From positions 1-35,847 of the forward strand of contig PDZS01000047.1 in the NCBI GenBank assembly GCA_002753225.1: DNA of 35,847 bases, given 5' to 3'. The notes beneath the pieces were generated by a model, which saw only the letters and a program-made list of their open reading frames with translations, ran no database searches and was not told the DNA's origin. A program made the translations under genes and the position numbers. Shown here piece by piece: positions 26,133-35,555 of this stretch (position 1 is its first letter; each line of letters opens with the position of its first letter). This DNA is from Deltaproteobacteria bacterium YD0425bin51 (GTDB lineage Bacteria > Desulfobacterota > Desulfobacteria > Desulfobacterales > YD0425bin51).

Positions 26133-29100
26133 TTATATCCTACCTGTCTCCTCATATTCTGTTTCAACATCAGTTGCCTTAGAATTGGTTACCCAAACAA
26201 TAGCATCTATATACTCAGCAAGTTTTGCAATTGTAAATGCAGTAAACAAATTACGTACTGTTAGTTCTATTAAAAACTTTTCACGTATCCTTGAAATTAA
26301 ACGAACAGCCAGAAGAGAATGCCCTCCTAAATCAAAAAAATTATCATGTATACCAATACGTTCAATGTTAAGCGTTTCTGACCAGATTTGAGAGAGAGCT
26401 TCTTCAGTTGAATTGCGAGGAGCCGTATATAAATTTTCTTGAAAACTAGAGATATCAGGCTGAGGAAGGGCTTTGCAATCTATCTTTCCATTAGGAAGTA
26501 ATGGCATTTTATCTAATAACACAAATGCTGACGGAATCATATATTCAGGCAAGCTTTCCCGTAGAAACGATCGCAATTGAATAATATCTATCTTCTTATT
26601 AGAAGTTAGTATATATGCTACCAAACGTTTTTCATCAACGATATCTTCACGCTGCAATACTATATTTTGATTAATGTCAGGGTGTAAACTAAGCTTGGTT
26701 TCAATTTCTCCTAGTTCTATACGAAATCCGCGCAGTTTAACCTGCCGATCAATGCGTCCAAGATATTCGATATTTCCATCAGGCAAATATCGTGCGATAT
26801 CCCCTGTTCTATAGAGTCTTTCTGATGGTTCATCAGTTAAAGGATTTTTAATAAATTTTTCATCTGTAAGCTCAGGACGTCCAAGATAGCCTTTGGCAAG
26901 GCCTAATCCTCCAATATATAGTTCTCCTGGTACTCCGACAGGAACTTGTTGAATATACTTATCTAACAGATATATTTGCGTATTATCAATTGGTCTTCCA
27001 ATTGGAACAGATGTAAATATATCTTTTTCCTGTGTATCAAACCATGTAGAGTCAGCAGATACTTCTGAAGAGCCATAAAGATTTAAAAGAATACTATCAG
27101 GGCAGCTTTCTTTAAAGCGTTTGAAAAGTTCTTTTGAAATTGCTTCTCCACTTGTTGTCCAATATTTTAATTTTGGAAGACTTTTTGAAAGCTCTTTGTC
27201 TGTATCCAGAATAGCTCGTAAAAGCGATGGCACAAGAACTATTCGGGTAACATTTTTATGAGCAAGAGCTTTTACCAATTTAATTGGATCCTTTACATCT
27301 TCATCTGGAATAACTACTACAGATACTCCATAAAGCAAAGAACCAAATATTTCCCACAATGAATCAGCAAAGTTTAAAGATGTTTTTTGAGAACAAATTT
27401 CTCCTTTTTCAAATGGATACATTCTCCACATCCAGTTAAAACGATTTATGTAGCCACGATGCGTGGATATAACACCTTTGGGTAATCCTGTCGAACCAGA
27501 AGTATAATTCACAAATGCCAAACTCTCTGGATTTATATTTATTATTGGATTTTCTGAAGAATATTGTTCTACCTTTTCCCACTTTTCCTCAAATGTCGTG
27601 TCCGATATTATAATAGACGTTTTAGAATCCTTTATCATAAAATCTATACGTTCTTTTGGATAATTTGGGTCTAAAGGCAAGCATACGCCTCCAGCTTTTA
27701 ATATGCCAAGCAACGCAACGATCATTTTAGGAGACCTATCAATAGATATACCAACAATAACATCAGGTCCAACACTTTCAGATTTTAAATAATGCGCAAA
27801 CTTATTTGCCTTGATATTTAGCTCTTTAAATGTCATCTGTTCATTCTTAAAAAATATTGCAGTATCATCTGGTTTTATTTCAGCCTGAATCTCAAATAAT
27901 TGTTGAATACATTTATCAGGATATTTTTGTTTAGTATCATTCCATTTTATTAACTGATATTTTTCTGATTCTGTAATCATGGGAATCTCAAATATCTGTT
28001 TTTCAGGGTGTTCTACAATTCCTTCCATTAGTTTTATGAAATGCCTTATCATACGCCCTATTGTTGCTTTTTCAAATAAATCAGTATTATATTCCATAAA
28101 ACCTTTTAGACCAAAATCTGCTTCCTCCAAAAAAAGAGTTAGATCAAATTTAGAGTTTAAGTCGCTTGGCAGAGGAAGTTTTGTGATGTTTAAATTCGGT
28201 ATTTTCAAATTATTTGCAGGTATATTTTGAAATGCTAAAGCTACCTGAAAAATAGGAGTGTAACTCATACTTCTCTTAGGCTGAATAACCTCAACTAATT
28301 TTTCAAATGGAACTGACTGGTGAGCATATCCATCAAGTGTAGTCTGCTTTACTCTATCAAGGATCATGTAGAAATCTGGATTATCTGATAAATCTGTTCT
28401 TAGAGGAAGCATATTGACAAAAAAACCAATTATCTGCTCAATCTCTTTATAGATACGATTAGCAACTGCAGAACCAATAACAATGTCTTCTTGTCCGCTG
28501 TATCTGGAAAGTAAAACAGCAAATATAGAATATATACCCATAAACAAACTGGCGCCAGTGCCTTGAAGCAGATTTTTAAATCTATAAGTCAAATGCGGGT
28601 CTATTTCAAACGGTTCAATACTTCCAGAAAATGTCTGTACATTTGGTCGTGGTCTATCTGTTGGAAGTTCTAATAGTTCATTTGCCCCCGATAGTTCTTT
28701 TTTCCAGTAATTAAGGTCATTACTTAGCATATCTCGAGAAAACATTTCCCTTTGAAAGTGTGCAAAGTCTGCATATTGAACAGGTAATTCTTTTAGCAAA
28801 GGTGTTTTATTTTCAGAAAAAGCTGTATAAAGTATTGCAAATTCATCTAAAAGAATCCCCTCAGACCAACCGTCTGCTATAATGTGATGAATGTTTGCCA
28901 GTAAAACGTGTTCTGTTTTACTTAGTATCAATAAATTCATTTTAAAAAGAGGACCATTTTTAAGATCAAACGGGATCTTTGCATAATCATTAAATAGGCG
29001 TAAGACCTCTTTTTCTTGACTATTTTTTGGTATATTACTGATATCTGTTGATATTAAAGGTTGAAATACAAAAGGGGTGATTATCTGAACTGGTTCACCG

Positions 29101-32100
29101 ATGATTTCAGAAAAAGTAGTTCTCAAAGATTCATGGCGTCTAATTATTTCATTATATGCTTTTTCAAGAGCTTCAATGTTTAACTCTCCAGTCAAACGAA
29201 GCGCTTCTGGAAGATTGTATGTGGCAGAAGGACCTTCCATCTGGTCTAAAAACCATAGACGATACTGCGCAAAAGAAAGAAGCATTTTTCCATCACGAGA
29301 AACAGGTAAAATAGTATATACTGATGCAGCACCCTTTTTGCTGTCATCTATCATTTTAGCAAAATCAGCAAGAACAGGAGTTTCAAAAAGTTTACGCAAA
29401 GGTATTTCAATCTTAAAATGATCCGTTAAACGTGAAATAACTTGGATTGCATGGAGGGATTGACCACCTAATTCAAAGAAATGGTCATAGAGTCCTACTT
29501 CTTTTATCTTTAAAATCTCTGACCAAAGATTTGCCAAAAATATTTGAGTATTAGTACTAGGAGAAATATATACATTTTTACCAGTTTCTTTATCTACGTC
29601 CATATTTAAAAGTGCAGTGTAATCTATTTCTCCATAAGGTGTTTCTGGAAAATGGTCAACTATAGCAAAATAATCTGGAACTTTATAACTAGGGAGGATA
29701 CTATTTAACCAAAGACGTAAGCTTCTTATCCTGATATTTTTATTTGGAGCTGGAATCAGATAAGCAATAAGTGTTGCATCGTATTTATCAGGATGATTCT
29801 CAATTGTTGTAACTAAAGCTTTTGCAACAGATTTATTTTGAATCAGCACTTTCTCTATTTCTTCTTTGACAACTTTGAATCCATCTACTCTTAATGAATC
29901 AGTATGAAGTATTTTAATAGGTGTTTCAGGATTTCCCAGTAATTGATATAAAAGTTTTTCAAAATCTTCTGCCCATTTTTCTATAGTTGCTGTTTTAAAA
30001 AGATCTGTACTGTAATCAAAATCAAGTATTAATTCTTTTCCAATTTCTATAGCGTTTAAGAACAGGTCAAATTTTACAAATTGAATCTCTACAGGCTCTA
30101 ATGAAGTATATAATTCTTCAAATTTTATAGAAAATGCCTTGTCCATATTGAATACGACTGTAGGAACAGGTATTTTATTTTGGATTGCAGCTTGATTATA
30201 TCTATGAGTTTGAGATTCCATTAATTGAATCTTTGTCTCATTAAGAAGCTTAGTAAACAATATGTCTTGAGTTATTGTAACAACAAAAGGGAGCATCCTT
30301 GTGCATTGTCCAATCAAATTATTCTTTCCCATATTAGACTGTCCCGCAACTGGCAATGTTATCATAAATGCTTTTTCACAAGATAGTTTGGCAAGCCATA
30401 CATTAAAAGCTCCAAGTAATGTCATAAAAAGACTTACGCCATGATTACGGCTAAATTTACTCAATTTTTCATAATTATCCTGCCTGATTATAAGTTGATA
30501 GCGTTTCCCCCTGTATGTAGGTCTTGATAGTCTTGGATAATCTGACGGCAGTTCTAATACAGGAATAGGTTTTTCAAATTGAGATTGCCAATATTTATAG
30601 TCACCTTCTGTTAATAACTGACTATTCTCCCATTCAATGTAACTTCTATATGATACAGACTCACTAAGCTTATGTGGTCTATTATTTATATATGAAGAAT
30701 AGAGTTCTTCAATCTCTTTTATAAGTAAGGCAATAGACCATCCGTCAAAAATCATATGATGCCCTATTATAAGCAATATATGCTCTTTTTGACTAATCTG
30801 CAAAAGATGAAAGCGCCAAAATGGTCCAAAACTTAAATTAAAAGGTTTGCAGGCTTCTTTTGAAATAAATTCTTTAATATTTTCTGGATAGGCTATGTTA
30901 ATACAGGGGAGTTCAAAATGGATGCTATCTGCTATATTTTGATTTTCTCCATCTATAGACGTTACACGCATCATTTCATGGCGTGTTATAATATGGCTTA
31001 TTCCCTTTTCTAATGCTACTTTATCAATATTTCCCTCAAATTTTAGCTGTACAATCTCATTGTACGCATAAGAAGAAAGTGGTTCAGACTGAATTAAAAA
31101 CCACATTTGTCTTTGCCCTTCAGATAAAGGGATGGCTCCTGAAAATTTTGTTTTTCCTTTTGGCAGCCACCCACCTTTCCGCATTTCTATGACACTTTGT
31201 TTTACCATGTCTATAATATATGAAATATCTTTATCTGTATGGGCTGTGGAAAGGAAACAGTTTCTACCTTCCCATACAAACACGCCTCTATTAAGTAGAT
31301 GAAAGAAAAATATTTCACTATCTGGAGGAAGGACAAATCTAAACAGAGAACTGAAATAAACCATGTGTATAGGAATATCCTCTTGATTAAACCATCTGTT
31401 TAGCTCTTCACATAATTTTTTTACTCGAAGGTTTAAATCTTCCTGAAGTTTTTGGCCTTCACTTTTCAAATGAGTAAGAACTGCTTTTGCAGCAGCCATA
31501 GCAAGCGGATGTATATTAAATGTTCCAGCAATTACTGTTAGCTGTTTGCAAGGCACCGATTCATCACCGAATTTCCATACTCCTCCGTCAATTGCGTCCA
31601 TGTATTGAGATTTTCCAGACACTACACCAATGGCTATACCACCACCCACAATTTTTCCATATGTGACCAAATCTGCTTTTACATCAAAATATGCCTGAGC
31701 TCCTCCTATATGAGACCTAAAACCTGTTATAACTTCATCAAAAATCAGAGCTGTACCTGTTTCTTGAGTGATTTTCCTCAATTCTTGAATGAATTCTCTT
31801 GGCTGTAAATCTGGATGCCGGCTTTGGACAGGTTCTGTGACTACAGCAGCAAGTTCATGTCCGTATTTGTGAATTGCTTTTAAAGATTCAGAATCACCAT
31901 ATTTTAGTACAATAACATCATTAACAATATTTTGTGTAATACCAGGTGCTATGGGAAATGTTAAAGGTTCTCCATCATTATCAAGCCATCCGCTTGCAAG
32001 TACTGAGTCAAAGCTGCCATGCCATGAACCAGAGAAAATTACAATTTTATTTCTGCCAGTAACTGTACGCGCAAGCCTAATTGCAACCATAACAGCCTCT

Positions 32101-34622
32101 GCACCCGTATTAAAAAAAGCAACCCGCTCAACACCAGTTAGTTCATGAATCAAATTTGCAACATCACCAGCAAGTCTTGAAACAGGTCCTATTGCAGGAC
32201 CACGAGATAATTCTTCAATCAGACTGTCTTTGACAAAAGTAGGATTATGTCCTAAAAGAGCAACTCCAAAACCCATTGTTATATCAATATATTCGTTTCC
32301 ATCAATATCTTTAAATCTTGCACCACTAGCGCTTTCTAAAGCTGTCAGATATGTCATCTCTTTCATTTCAGGCCTATATAGAATGCTGCGGCTATGAGCA
32401 AAAACAGAACGAAAATCCTGGGCATAGGCTTTTGAGCGGGAAGTTTTAGAATTATACGATTTAGCAAGATTTAACATATGTGTTGTTTGTTGCTGGCTAT
32501 AATTCGATCTCTTTTCAGTACTTATCTTCCGATATAATCCTGGTACTACAACTTCTCTTTTCTCTACTTTTTTGTTTTCTTTGATATCTTTCTTTTTCTC
32601 TTTCCACTTCTGTTCAACACTTTTACCCCCAAGTACTTCCAATTGTTTTGCCATAAGTTCAGACATTGTCTGCATCTGCTCTTTCATAATCCGCTCTATC
32701 ATTGAGCTATCAGTATATTGCTTCTCCTGTAATGCTTTTTCAGATTCTTTTTCCTCTTCTTTTGAGAAAAAATCCTGCGGAAGATTTTGTTCGATATATT
32801 GAGTTATTTTTCGAACAGTACTAGCTTCACTTACAAATTGGTTCATTTCAATTTCAACACCAAATGTTTTTCTTATAGCTTGCTGTAATTGCGCAATCAT
32901 AAGAGAATCTAACCCAATTTGAAAAAGATCTGCATCTATCTCTAAATCTTCAGGCAAAATATATGTTATCTGTTTTATTGTATTTTTTAACACATCTAAT
33001 ATATCAGGGTGATTTTTTGACATAATATTAACTATATCCGTTGTTTTATTTGTTTCTAAGTAACCGTCCACAAGTTTTCCTGCAAAATGGATTCCCGCTT
33101 TCGCGGGAATGACGTCATTCCCGCGAAAGCGGGAATCCATGGAAATTGGTGGTTGGTTACTTATCCAAAAACGCTGTCTATTAAATGGACATTTAGGTGG
33201 TAATCCCATTTTGCATATTTTCCCTTTGTCAGCATCTGCAATGATTATATGAACATTTGTTCCAGTTGCTCCAAATGAACTTATACCTGCAATTCTTGTT
33301 TTTTCACCAGCAGGCCATGAAATAGGTTTAGTAGGAATTATTATAGGTAATTTATCCCAAGGAATATGAGAACTTGGGGGATTAAAATACAGATGAGATG
33401 GAATTTCTTCATGTTGAAGAGATAAAATCACCTTGATAAGAGCTGCAATACCTGCTGCTGCTTCTAAATGGCCTATATTCGTTTTGACAGAACCTATGAT
33501 TAATGGATTATTTGGTAAACGCCTATCTCCCATCACTCCGCAAATAGCATTAACTTCGATGGGATCTCCCATAGGAGTGCCGGTACCGTGCGCTTCAATA
33601 TAACTTACTTCCTCAGGGTTTACCTTTGCATTTGCAAGCGATTGACGAAGAAGCGCTTGTTGAGAAATTCCATTTGGCACAGTAAATCCACTGCTAGCTC
33701 CGTCTTGATTAACTGCTGACCCTTTAATCACACATAAAATATTATCTCCGTCAGCTTTTGCATCGCTTAATCGTTTTAAAAGTACAAGCCCACACCCTTC
33801 TCCTCGTCCATAACCATCTGCTTTTGCAGAAAATGTTTTACACCGTCCATCAGGAGATAGCATTTTTGCTTTTGAGAGACTCACATATGTCGTTGGCATA
33901 AGCATTATGTTTACTCCCCCAGAAAGAGCCAAATCGCATTCGTGATTTCTAAGACTTTGACAAGCCAGATGAATGGCTGTTAGAGAAGATGAACATGCAG
34001 TATCTATAGCTATTGCTGGTCCATTAAATCCAAAAATAAAGGCAAGTCTTCCTGCTATTGCATTAAGGACATTTCCTGTAATTAAATGGATATCTAATAA
34101 ATCAGGATTGTTTGACTCTTTAAGCAATTGAGCATATTCATTTGTTGAAACTCCTATAAAAACACCAGTAAAACTTCCTTTTAAACGATTCGGAACATTG
34201 CCAGTTCTCTCTAATGTCTCCCAAGCGACCTCTAATAATAATCTTTGCTGAGGATCTATTGTTATAGCTTCTTTAGGAGATATACCAAAAAATTGCGGAT
34301 CAAACTGGTCGATATCTTTTATAAAAGATCCGTAACGTGTGGTTATTTTTCCCGGCACTCCAGGATCTGGATCATACCAATCTGAAATTTTCCATCTATC
34401 TTCTGGAACTTCTATAATTGCATCTTTTCCGTTATGGAGCATATCCCAAAAAGCTTCTGGATTATTAGAATTTCCTGGAAACCGGCACCCCATACTTATA
34501 ACGGCGATGGGTTCATTCTCTCTTTTTTCAAAAGCATCTAACTGACTTCTCATCTTTTTCATTGCAATGACAGCTCTCTGCAATGGAGATAACTGATCAG
34601 ATTTTTTTAATGTATCTTCCAT
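26133..34622 (-). CDS. Hybrid PKS/NRPS: KS-ACP-aminotransferase-C-(A remnant)-PCP-C-A-PCP
   Basis: 2829 residues. A docking-like N-terminus precedes a ketosynthase (about 38-465) with C210 in DTACSSS, EAHGTGT and NIGHLEA. No acyltransferase follows; only the post-AT linker motif CPFNRQRFWI remains, then a palindrome-encoded insert and an ACP with S573 (GLDSL). A class III PLP aminotransferase (about 745-1160) has K990 in YGKIVGGG. C1 (about 1165-1570) has HHMIFDG at 1288-1294. Only the C-terminal A subdomain survives next (about 1575-1685), then PCP1 S1722. C2 has HHIIADG at 1912-1918. A complete A domain (about 2235-2740) has YTSGSTGLPKG, YRTGD and NGKID, then PCP2 S2769. There is no thioesterase or reductase at the end. 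The order resembles mycosubtilin and microcystin beta-amino-acyl synthases. The ribosome site is AGGA. Confidence 0.95.
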   Translation of the reverse strand: MEDTLKKSDQLSPLQRAVIAMKKMRSQLDAFEKRENEPIAVISMGCRFPGNSNNPEAFWDMLHNGKDAIIEVPEDRWKISDWYDPDPGVPGKITTRYGSFIKDIDQFDPQFFGISPKEAITIDPQQRLLLEVAWETLERTGNVPNRLKGSFTGVFIGVSTNEYAQLLKESNNPDLLDIHLITGNVLNAIAGRLAFIFGFNGPAIAIDTACSSSLTAIHLACQSLRNHECDLALSGGVNIMLMPTTYVSLSKAKMLSPDGRCKTFSAKADGYGRGEGCGLVLLKRLSDAKADGDNILCVIKGSAVNQDGASSGFTVPNGISQQALLRQSLANAKVNPEEVSYIEAHGTGTPMGDPIEVNAICGVMGDRRLPNNPLIIGSVKTNIGHLEAAAGIAALIKVILSLQHEEIPSHLYFNPPSSHIPWDKLPIIIPTKPISWPAGEKTRIAGISSFGATGTNVHIIIADADKGKICKMGLPPKCPFNRQRFWISNQPPISMDSRFRGNDVIPAKAGIHFAGKLVDGYLETNKTTDIVNIMSKNHPDILDVLKNTIKQITYILPEDLEIDADLFQIGLDSLMIAQLQQAIRKTFGVEIEMNQFVSEASTVRKITQYIEQNLPQDFFSKEEEKESEKALQEKQYTDSSMIERIMKEQMQTMSELMAKQLEVLGGKSVEQKWKEKKKDIKENKKVEKREVVVPGLYRKISTEKRSNYSQQQTTHMLNLAKSYNSKTSRSKAYAQDFRSVFAHSRSILYRPEMKEMTYLTALESASGARFKDIDGNEYIDITMGFGVALLGHNPTFVKDSLIEELSRGPAIGPVSRLAGDVANLIHELTGVERVAFFNTGAEAVMVAIRLARTVTGRNKIVIFSGSWHGSFDSVLASGWLDNDGEPLTFPIAPGITQNIVNDVIVLKYGDSESLKAIHKYGHELAAVVTEPVQSRHPDLQPREFIQELRKITQETGTALIFDEVITGFRSHIGGAQAYFDVKADLVTYGKIVGGGIAIGVVSGKSQYMDAIDGGVWKFGDESVPCKQLTVIAGTFNIHPLAMAAAKAVLTHLKSEGQKLQEDLNLRVKKLCEELNRWFNQEDIPIHMVYFSSLFRFVLPPDSEIFFFHLLNRGVFVWEGRNCFLSTAHTDKDISYIIDMVKQSVIEMRKGGWLPKGKTKFSGAIPLSEGQRQMWFLIQSEPLSSYAYNEIVQLKFEGNIDKVALEKGISHIITRHEMMRVTSIDGENQNIADSIHFELPCINIAYPENIKEFISKEACKPFNLSFGPFWRFHLLQISQKEHILLIIGHHMIFDGWSIALLIKEIEELYSSYINNRPHKLSESVSYRSYIEWENSQLLTEGDYKYWQSQFEKPIPVLELPSDYPRLSRPTYRGKRYQLIIRQDNYEKLSKFSRNHGVSLFMTLLGAFNVWLAKLSCEKAFMITLPVAGQSNMGKNNLIGQCTRMLPFVVTITQDILFTKLLNETKIQLMESQTHRYNQAAIQNKIPVPTVVFNMDKAFSIKFEELYTSLEPVEIQFVKFDLFLNAIEIGKELILDFDYSTDLFKTATIEKWAEDFEKLLYQLLGNPETPIKILHTDSLRVDGFKVVKEEIEKVLIQNKSVAKALVTTIENHPDKYDATLIAYLIPAPNKNIRIRSLRLWLNSILPSYKVPDYFAIVDHFPETPYGEIDYTALLNMDVDKETGKNVYISPSTNTQIFLANLWSEILKIKEVGLYDHFFELGGQSLHAIQVISRLTDHFKIEIPLRKLFETPVLADFAKMIDDSKKGAASVYTILPVSRDGKMLLSFAQYRLWFLDQMEGPSATYNLPEALRLTGELNIEALEKAYNEIIRRHESLRTTFSEIIGEPVQIITPFVFQPLISTDISNIPKNSQEKEVLRLFNDYAKIPFDLKNGPLFKMNLLILSKTEHVLLANIHHIIADGWSEGILLDEFAILYTAFSENKTPLLKELPVQYADFAHFQREMFSRDMLSNDLNYWKKELSGANELLELPTDRPRPNVQTFSGSIEPFEIDPHLTYRFKNLLQGTGASLFMGIYSIFAVLLSRYSGQEDIVIGSAVANRIYKEIEQIIGFFVNMLPLRTDLSDNPDFYMILDRVKQTTLDGYAHQSVPFEKLVEVIQPKRSMSYTPIFQVALAFQNIPANNLKIPNLNITKLPLPSDLNSKFDLTLFLEEADFGLKGFMEYNTDLFEKATIGRMIRHFIKLMEGIVEHPEKQIFEIPMITESEKYQLIKWNDTKQKYPDKCIQQLFEIQAEIKPDDTAIFFKNEQMTFKELNIKANKFAHYLKSESVGPDVIVGISIDRSPKMIVALLGILKAGGVCLPLDPNYPKERIDFMIKDSKTSIIISDTTFEEKWEKVEQYSSENPIININPESLAFVNYTSGSTGLPKGVISTHRGYINRFNWMWRMYPFEKGEICSQKTSLNFADSLWEIFGSLLYGVSVVVIPDEDVKDPIKLVKALAHKNVTRIVLVPSLLRAILDTDKELSKSLPKLKYWTTSGEAISKELFKRFKESCPDSILLNLYGSSEVSADSTWFDTQEKDIFTSVPIGRPIDNTQIYLLDKYIQQVPVGVPGELYIGGLGLAKGYLGRPELTDEKFIKNPLTDEPSERLYRTGDIARYLPDGNIEYLGRIDRQVKLRGFRIELGEIETKLSLHPDINQNIVLQREDIVDEKRLVAYILTSNKKIDIIQLRSFLRESLPEYMIPSAFVLLDKMPLLPNGKIDCKALPQPDISSFQENLYTAPRNSTEEALSQIWSETLNIERIGIHDNFFDLGGHSLLAVRLISRIREKFLIELTVRNLFTAFTIAKLAEYIDAIVWVTNSKATDVETEYEETGRI
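33087..33140. repeat. 54-bp perfect palindrome (REP-like) inserted in frame in the PKS/NRPS
   Basis: The 54 bases are a perfect inverted repeat centred at 33113/33114. Each 27-base arm contains its own hairpin, ATTCCCGC-TTTC-GCGGGAAT. It is much richer in G+C than its surroundings. It is exactly 18 codons long and is read in frame as MDSRFRGNDVIPAKAGIH, a peptide familiar as the spurious translation of dispersed proteobacterial REP/MITE-type repeats. It lies in the linker between the ketosynthase and the ACP, where disruption should be tolerated. Confidence 0.9.
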
Positions 34623-34658
34623 TTATTATCCTGCCTGTACGATTTTTTTTTCTTTAAT

Positions 34659-35555
34659 TTATATTTCAATTTCATCAAAATCATTTGAGGGATCGCAAAT
34701 TTTTTGATTTTTTTCTAAAATATTACGAATTGTATCAATATATTCAGAAAAATCTTTTAAAACTGGATATTCGAATAAGCTCCTTACTTTGACATCAATG
34801 TTTTTTTTTGCTCTCAGCCTTGAAACAAATAATGTTGCAGACATTGAATGCCCACCGATTTCAAAAAAATTGTCATAAATCCCAACCTGTTTTCTGTCTA
34901 ATATTTCTTTCCACATATCAGAAAGAAGTTTTTCAGTTTCGGTTTGCGGAGCGACATAACCACTTACAATGCCAAAATTATCAGGCTTTGGCAAGTCATT
35001 GCGATCTACTTTGCCATTTGGAGTCATAGGAAGCTTGTCCAAAAAAACAAAGGAATCTGGTACCATATAATCTGGCAATTTGGATTTTAAAAAATCAGGC
35101 AATTCTTTAGGATTGTCTATAACTCGATTAAGTACCAAATATGCAACAATGTGCTTTTGGCTCAAAGAATCATTGCAGACAATAACTGCGGCTTCTCTCA
35201 CATTGGGATGACTAACAAATGCGGCTTCAATCTCACCAAGTTCAATCCTAAATCCCCTCAGTTTTATTTGATTATCTGTTCGACCGAGATATTCAATATC
35301 CCCGTCAGATAAAAATTTTCCTAAATCACCTGTTTTATATAATCTTCCAAACGATGTTTCTATAAACCGCTCTCTTGTTAAATCAGGACGATTTAAATAC
35401 CCTCTTGCGAGTCCATATCCTCCAATATAAATTTCTCCTGGTATTCCTATTGGAACATGGTTCAAATATTTGTCAAATATATAAATTTGGACGTTTGATA
35501 TTGGCAATCCTATCGGAATTGTATTAGTTTTGCCCTCAAATTTAAAAAGGCTCAT
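34659..35555 (-). pseudogene. 3' fragment of an NRPS gene: C-terminal half of an A domain plus PCP
   Basis: 298 residues from the first usable ATG. It begins in the middle of an adenylation domain, after motif A5, so A1-A5 with the ATP-binding and specificity residues are absent. Present are GEIYIGGYGLARGY (A6), YKTGD (A7), GRTDNQIKLRGFRIELGEIE (A8), PDYMVP (A9) and NGKVDR (A10). A carrier domain with S237 in FFEIGGHS and a short tail follow. No ribosome site precedes the ATG at 35555, which abuts the transposase unit. The gene was therefore very probably cut by that insertion. It ends 36 bases before the PKS/NRPS start, so it was the preceding module of the same assembly line. Confidence 0.88.

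Noticed and set aside
26095..26135. Terminator-like repeat AATTCT...AGAATT after the PKS/NRPS stop
   Set aside because: Six-base AT-rich stem with a long loop and no GC clamp or clear T-run.
35555..35555. ATG at 35555 as a true gene start for the 298-residue NRPS protein
   Set aside because: It lies in the middle of an A domain, has no ribosome site and abuts the insertion element; it is an accidental start in a truncated gene.
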